Source: Streptomyces sp. TP-A0356
GTDB taxonomy: Bacteria; Actinomycetota; Actinomycetes; Streptomycetales; Streptomycetaceae
Length of the DNA stretch: 64,000 bases
NCBI RefSeq assembly: GCF_001417775.1
Contig: NZ_BBZJ01000017.1
Coordinates: 124,001-188,000, forward strand
Reading direction: 5' to 3'
Shown here: positions 61,248-64,000 of the stretch, one piece after another
How positions within the stretch are numbered: position 1 is the first letter of the stretch
Layout of the letters: each line of letters starts with the position of its first letter
Position numbers and translations under genes: made by a program
Notes under the pieces: model-generated
Database searches by the model: none
What the model saw: the letters and a program-made list of their open reading frames with translations, nothing else
What the model was told of the DNA's origin: nothing

Positions 61248-61273
61248 AGCCCCCAGCCGCACGGCTGGGGGCT
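61248..61273. terminator. 11-bp perfect hairpin terminator
   Basis: AGCCCCCAGCC pairs with GGCTGGGGGCT around a GCAC loop, between the convergent MBL-fold and small HTH genes. Confidence 0.88.
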
Positions 61274-61289
61274 TCCGCCTTGTGTGCCA

Positions 61290-61508
61290 TCAGGCCGTGC
61301 CGGATTCACCGGCCTCCGAGTCTCCCGCCAGCACGATTCGGCGCACCTGTTGACGGGTGTACCCCGTCGCCTCGCAGATGTCCTTCTGCGCGACGCCGTC
61401 AGCGTCCGCCTGCCTGATCGCCGCCGCTAGCTCCTGCCGCAAGATCTCGGCCCGCGTCTCCGCTTCTCTGAAGCGCTGGGCCATCTGCGTCAGTGATCGC
61501 TTATCCAT
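61290..61508 (-). CDS. Small helix-turn-helix protein, probable repressor of the mobile element operon
   Basis: A 72-residue protein: a charged helix (RFREAETRAEILRQELAAAI) and then a helix-turn-helix of the resolvase/sigma-like type (ADGVAQKDICEATGYTRQQV followed by RRIV). The ATG at 61506-61508 is probably leaderless, with a CACTAT -10-like element just upstream inside an operator copy. It is divergent from the rightward operon starting at 61723. By position and size it is the best candidate to bind the three repeats at 61509-61606. Codon usage is less G/C-biased at third positions than core genes. No close named family is recognised. Confidence 0.75.
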   Translation of the reverse strand: MDKRSLTQMAQRFREAETRAEILRQELAAAIRQADADGVAQKDICEATGYTRQQVRRIVLAGDSEAGESGTA

Positions 61509-61606
61509 GACACATAGTGTTCCATCCGTCATCATGGAACCTGATGTTACGCAGACTGGCAGCATTGTCCAGCGTCAAACCGCTTGACGATGGAACACAA
61601 TGTTCC
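61509..61606. promoter_or_regulatory. Three-copy operator cluster (GGAACA-N3-TGTTCC type)
   Basis: Site 3 (61592-61606) GGAACACAATGTTCC is perfect. Site 2 (61536-61550) GGAACCTGATGTTAC and site 1 (61509-61523, read on the minus strand GGAACACTATGTGTC) keep the heptamer ATGGAAC and most of the second arm. Site 1 abuts the HTH start codon; site 3 lies in the rightward promoter. Confidence 0.85.
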
Positions 61607-61613
61607 CTAGAGT
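61584..61613 (+). promoter_or_regulatory. Rightward promoter of the element operon with operator in its spacer
   Basis: TTGACG (61584-61589) and TAGAGT (61608-61613) are separated by 18 bp, and the spacer is occupied by operator site 3. Transcription would start about 100 nt upstream of the first gene (61723). Confidence 0.7.
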
Positions 61614-61722
61614 GGAGTTGTCGACAGGGGAACCAGCCGACAACGCAAGCGGCCCCCGACCCGGGCTCTCACACACCGGTTCAGGGGCCTGACGGAACAA
61701 CCTGACGCAACAGGAGTCCGCT

Positions 61723-62196
61723 GTGCTCAACCTTCTCATGTCCCCCCCCCGCAGGGTCCGCACGGTCCGCGGCCTGATCGGGACCCTCGTCGAGTCGGCC
61801 GCTGACGCGGTCCGCTCTCTCGCCGCACCGGTCGAGGAGACGGAGGCCCCGGACCCGGCCGGCCTGTACGAGCCGGAAGAGATGCCCGACACCGACGTGA
61901 TCGAGGCCGCTGCCGCCGCGTTCGAGCGTGCCGCGGACCAGGCCCGCCGCGCCGACAGGTCGAAGCGCGCCGCCCGCAAGGTCCTCGACCGGCTGCCCGC
62001 CGGCCTGTACGGCCGCTTCCGGATCTTCCGCACCCCGTCCTCGCGCCAGACGCCCGACCTGGCCGCCATCACCGCCACCTACAAGCGGCTCAACCTCGGC
62101 CCCGTGCCGATGAAGCCGTGCGCGCCGTCGCTGAAGGTCGAGCAGGTCGAGTCCGAGTCCGCCCACACCGCCGCGTCCGCGGCCGTCACGGTCTGA
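61723..62196 (+). CDS. Element protein of unknown function, charged helical
   Basis: A 157-residue protein with an N-terminal helix (VRGLIGTLVESAADAVRSLA), an acidic linker (VEETEAPDPAGLYEPEEMPD) and a basic helical block (RRADRSKRAARKVLDRLPAG) before a C-terminal FRTPSSRQTPDLAAITATYK segment. No catalytic or membrane motif is visible. The GTG (61723) has an AGGAG ribosome site. A run of nine C at 61742-61750 lies in the 8th-10th codons. It begins the rightward operon. I do not recognise a named family, though similar proteins are frequent on actinomycete integrative elements. Confidence 0.7.
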   Translation: MLNLLMSPPRRVRTVRGLIGTLVESAADAVRSLAAPVEETEAPDPAGLYEPEEMPDTDVIEAAAAAFERAADQARRADRSKRAARKVLDRLPAGLYGRFRIFRTPSSRQTPDLAAITATYKRLNLGPVPMKPCAPSLKVEQVESESAHTAASAAVTV

Positions 62197-62210
62197 TCGG
62201 GGTGCTGAAC

Positions 62211-62660
62211 ATGACGAACAAGACCACCGCCGTGTCCGCGGAGCGTTCCGTGAGCCTGGTCCTCGAGGCCGAGGTGATGATGGACGCCGACACCGGCATG
62301 CTGTCGCTGGTTGCCAGCACCGACCACCACATGGCCGACTTCGGCGAGGTCTGCCCGGCCCGTCTGCGGCGGATGGTCGCCGAGGCCCGCGCCAAGCTCG
62401 ACGAGTTCGAGCGGCTGGCCGACGAGTACGAGGCTATCGACACGCTGCGCGCAATCCTCGCCGAGCATGATCTGAGCCTGATCGAGGCGCCCCTGGACAA
62501 GCTGGCGGACGTCAACGACGACCTCGCCGACCGGCTGGCCTGCTGGGTCATGGAGACCCCCGGCGGCCACGGTTACGTGATCGTCCCTCAGGAACAGGGC
62601 CCCATCGAGCGGCTGCAGACCGTTTCCGCGTTCATCGCCGGCCGGGAGCGTGCGGCGTGA
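62211..62660 (+). CDS. Element protein of unknown function, acidic
   Basis: A 149-residue soluble, acidic protein (SLVLEAEVMMDADTGMLSLV; RRMVAEARAKLDEFERLADE; YEAIDTLRAILAEHDLSLIE). The long central helix could pair with a partner. The ATG at 62211 has GGGGTG upstream; a GTG three codons earlier is possible. It lies 14 nt after the preceding gene and its 3' end overlaps the next small gene by 11 nt. No family recognised. Confidence 0.7.
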   Translation: MTNKTTAVSAERSVSLVLEAEVMMDADTGMLSLVASTDHHMADFGEVCPARLRRMVAEARAKLDEFERLADEYEAIDTLRAILAEHDLSLIEAPLDKLADVNDDLADRLACWVMETPGGHGYVIVPQEQGPIERLQTVSAFIAGRERAA

Positions 62661-62820
62661 TGACCGAGGCCATCCCGGGTATGCCGTCGAGTTCTCCGAC
62701 GATCTGCTGCGCGCCATCCACCGCGAGACCGCCTGGTCCGTGCCGGAGCCGGAGCGCCCGATCCACCTCGACTGGCGGGACCGCTGCAGCGACCTGCACG
62801 TGCGGAAGGCGGACCGGTGA
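62650..62820 (+). CDS. Small element protein (56 aa)
   Basis: A 56-codon gene starting at a GTG inside the end of the preceding gene and running in another frame. The peptide GYAVEFSDDLLRAIHRETAW then SVPEPERPIHLDWRDRCSD has normal composition, unlike the Arg/Pro/Ser-rich alternative frame. Its TGA overlaps the GTG of the next small gene (GTGA). The position and coupling support reality; function unknown. Confidence 0.6.
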   Translation: MRRDDRGHPGYAVEFSDDLLRAIHRETAWSVPEPERPIHLDWRDRCSDLHVRKADR

Positions 62821-62979
62821 CCGAGCCACGACACCCCCTGTACGGGGCCGCCGCCGCCCGTCCCCGCCTTGCTGGCCGCGCTGATCGATGCCGTCGACCA
62901 GCGGGACCGAGAGGGCATCTGTCTTGCCGCGCACCTGGTGGTGCGGGCCGCCGCCCCAAAGGAGTTGGGCGAACGATGA
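62817..62979 (+). pseudogene. Small element gene interrupted by a +1 frameshift
   Basis: A GTG coupled to the previous stop gives MTEPRHPLYGAAAA; the natural continuation VPALLAALIDAVDQRDREGI and CLAAHLVVRAAAPKELGER lies in the next frame after one extra C at about 62857-62859 in GCCGCCGCCC. The second frame ends in a TGA that overlaps the ATG of the following gene (ATGA). Without the extra C a 53-residue protein results. It may be a real mutation, programmed slippage at the GC-rich run, or a sequencing error. Confidence 0.6.
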
Positions 62980-64000
62980 ACACCAACGACATGACCACCG
63001 GGCCCCGTGCCCGGCTTACCAGGGGCCAGGCCTGGATCCTGGCCGCCGCCACGCTCCCGATGATCGGAGGGGGCGTGGCCGGTGCCGTCGGCACGTACAG
63101 CAACATCACGTCCGTCTTCCACCGGTCGGCGACCGCGCTGGGTGTCGTCGCCGCCGGCGAGGGCGCCACCCTCGTCCTGGCCCTCGTCCTGGTCGGCCTC
63201 ACGATGCTCGGGCAGACCGCCCCGGCGCCTGTCCGCCTCGGGCTGTGGCTGCTGCCGGCGTCCGCGTCCATCACAGGGGCGATCGTCGCCCCGCATCCGA
63301 CGGACGCTGTCATCTTCGCCGTCACCCCCTTGGCGATGACCGTGAGCGCCGAGGGCCTCGGTTTGCTGGCCCGCCGCATCGTCGTGCACCGCACGGGCGT
63401 CGACATGGAGGCGCAGCGGCGGAACGCGGAGACGGTTCAGCGGCTCGCCTACCACCGGGCCCGTGCCGCGAACCACCCGAGCAAGGGCGCCCGCTGGCGC
63501 TCAGAGCGGGCGTCGTGGCGACTCGCGAAGCGGGTCGGCGTCGGAGATGCGGAGCTGGGCGCGCGTCTGGTGGAGGTGCAGCGCGACCGTCTGTGCGACG
63601 GAGCCGACGCCGCCCTGGCCGACATGTTCGGCGTGACCGCCGGGCTGGAGTTGCCCGCGGCCGGCGGCGGAGAGGATGACCGGAACAGTGAGCCGGTCAC
63701 CGAGCCTGCGGCCGTCGAGCCGGGCGAGGTGACCGTCGAGCGGGCCGACGACGACCAGCCGCCCGCCGTCCCGGCGGCGCTCGAGGTGGTCATCCCGCCC
63801 GTGGGGGAGCTGGCTGCCGTTCCGTTTCGCTGGGAGGACGTGGAGGGGGCCGAGTGGCCCGCCAAGGTGACCACTGCCGTCGCTGCGGAAGTGCCGCGGC
63901 AGGTCATCACGGAGACGGTCACGCTGACCCCGGTGGAGTTGCGGCGGCAGGCGCGCCGACTCAACCGGCAGGCGCTCGCCGAGACCAGTCGCCCGGTGAC
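62976..64000 (+). CDS. Multi-TM element protein (conjugal spread/Spd-like), 3' end outside window
   Basis: At least 341 residues are visible. After a short charged N-terminus come four hydrophobic segments: GQAWILAAATLPMIGGGVAG, the VVAAGEGATLVLALVLVGLT region, LGLWLLPASASITGAIVAP and AVIFAVTPLAMTVSAEGLGL. A basic cytosolic domain follows (RRNAETVQRLAYHRARAANH; GARWRSERASWRLAKRVGVG), then an acidic linker and another basic helix near the edge (ELRRQARRLNRQALAETSRP). This plan fits SpdB/DUF2637-like proteins on actinomycete conjugative elements that help intramycelial spread. The ATG overlaps the frameshifted gene's stop. It is cut by the right edge. Confidence 0.75.
   Translation, partial: MNTNDMTTGPRARLTRGQAWILAAATLPMIGGGVAGAVGTYSNITSVFHRSATALGVVAAGEGATLVLALVLVGLTMLGQTAPAPVRLGLWLLPASASITGAIVAPHPTDAVIFAVTPLAMTVSAEGLGLLARRIVVHRTGVDMEAQRRNAETVQRLAYHRARAANHPSKGARWRSERASWRLAKRVGVGDAELGARLVEVQRDRLCDGADAALADMFGVTAGLELPAAGGGEDDRNSEPVTEPAAVEPGEVTVERADDDQPPAVPAALEVVIPPVGELAAVPFRWEDVEGAEWPAKVTTAVAAEVPRQVITETVTLTPVELRRQARRLNRQALAETSRPV

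Larger units (their letters stand above)
61020..64000. mobile_element. Left end of a probable integrated conjugative element (AICE-like), continuing off the right edge
   Basis: Evidence is combined: the codon-usage break inside the MBL gene, a small HTH gene divergent from a compact operon of overlapping small genes, an operator cluster between them, and a multi-TM protein of the conjugal-spread type. No integrase, replication or FtsK-like transfer gene is inside the window, so type and far end are unknown. The exact left junction is an estimate. Confidence 0.6.

Noticed and set aside
62657-62884. Rightward 75-codon frame starting MMTEAIPGMPSS
   Set aside because: Ser/Arg/Pro/Thr-rich shadow; the overlapping frame from 62650 has normal protein composition and coupled ends.

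Overview
The window reads as the chromosome of a Streptomyces or a close relative. G+C is very high with strongly G/C-ending codons, starts are often GTG or TTG, many genes overlap by 4 nt (ATGA/GTGA), and several genes appear leaderless. The order suf operon, heme a/o synthesis, tkt-tal-zwf-opcA-pgl, pgi, secG-tpiA-pgk-gap, whiA-yvcK-rapZ-uvrC, uvrA matches, from memory, one core-arm neighbourhood of Streptomyces chromosomes.

Layout. 1-2.9 kb is an accessory edge: the start of an ArsR-like regulator, a frameshifted remnant of a transposon-associated coiled-coil protein, an APH-type kinase and a threonine-dehydratase-like PLP enzyme. 2.9-4.9 kb holds dapD and a TetR/SMR efflux pair with a palindromic operator on a leaderless promoter. 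5.0-11.7 kb is a complete suf operon, read leftward: sufR-sufB-sufD-Rieske ferredoxin-sufC-sufS-sufU-sufT. 11.8-18.1 kb has an AAC(3)-family acetyltransferase, an ABC-2 exporter, ctaA, an amidohydrolase, a small conserved protein and ctaB. 18.5-25.1 kb is the oxidative/non-oxidative pentose phosphate operon tkt-tal-zwf-opcA-pgl. 25.2-35.7 kb is a carbohydrate and transport block: MalFG-type permeases, a binding protein, a GH13 glucosidase, an orphan binding protein, and a PadR-LolD-FtsX type exporter unit. 35.8-43.2 kb carries pgi, an MFS transporter, an RbpA-family protein, secG, tpiA, pgk and gap. 43.5-51.7 kb has a secreted M14 carboxypeptidase and the coupled uvrC-rapZ-yvcK-whiA chain. 52.3-60.4 kb has an HTH protein, a Tat Rieske lipoprotein, a LacI regulator with a sugar kinase, uvrA and a mycothiol-dependent-type enzyme.

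From about 61.02 kb to the right edge the window enters what looks like an integrated conjugative element of the actinomycete type. The last ~60 codons of an MBL-fold hydrolase gene abruptly change third-position usage (about 95% to about 77% G/C), as if the element supplied a replacement 3' end. A small HTH gene then faces a tightly overlapped rightward operon of small genes ending in a multi-TM protein cut by the window edge. The divergent promoter region between them carries three copies of a GGAACA-N3-TGTTCC-like operator, one filling the spacer of a good -35/-10 pair.

Other less ordinary signals are an 11-copy heptamer array grown from the 3' arm of a terminator hairpin after pgl, a sugar permease with a CnaB/SdrD-B-like domain in an extracellular loop, a 14-codon mini-ORF joining two ABC genes that looks like a duplication of the upstream gene's 3' end, an in-frame 24-bp minisatellite inside the LacI regulator, and histone-H1-like Lys/Ala tails on both OpcA and UvrA. 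No rRNA, tRNA or CRISPR array was seen.
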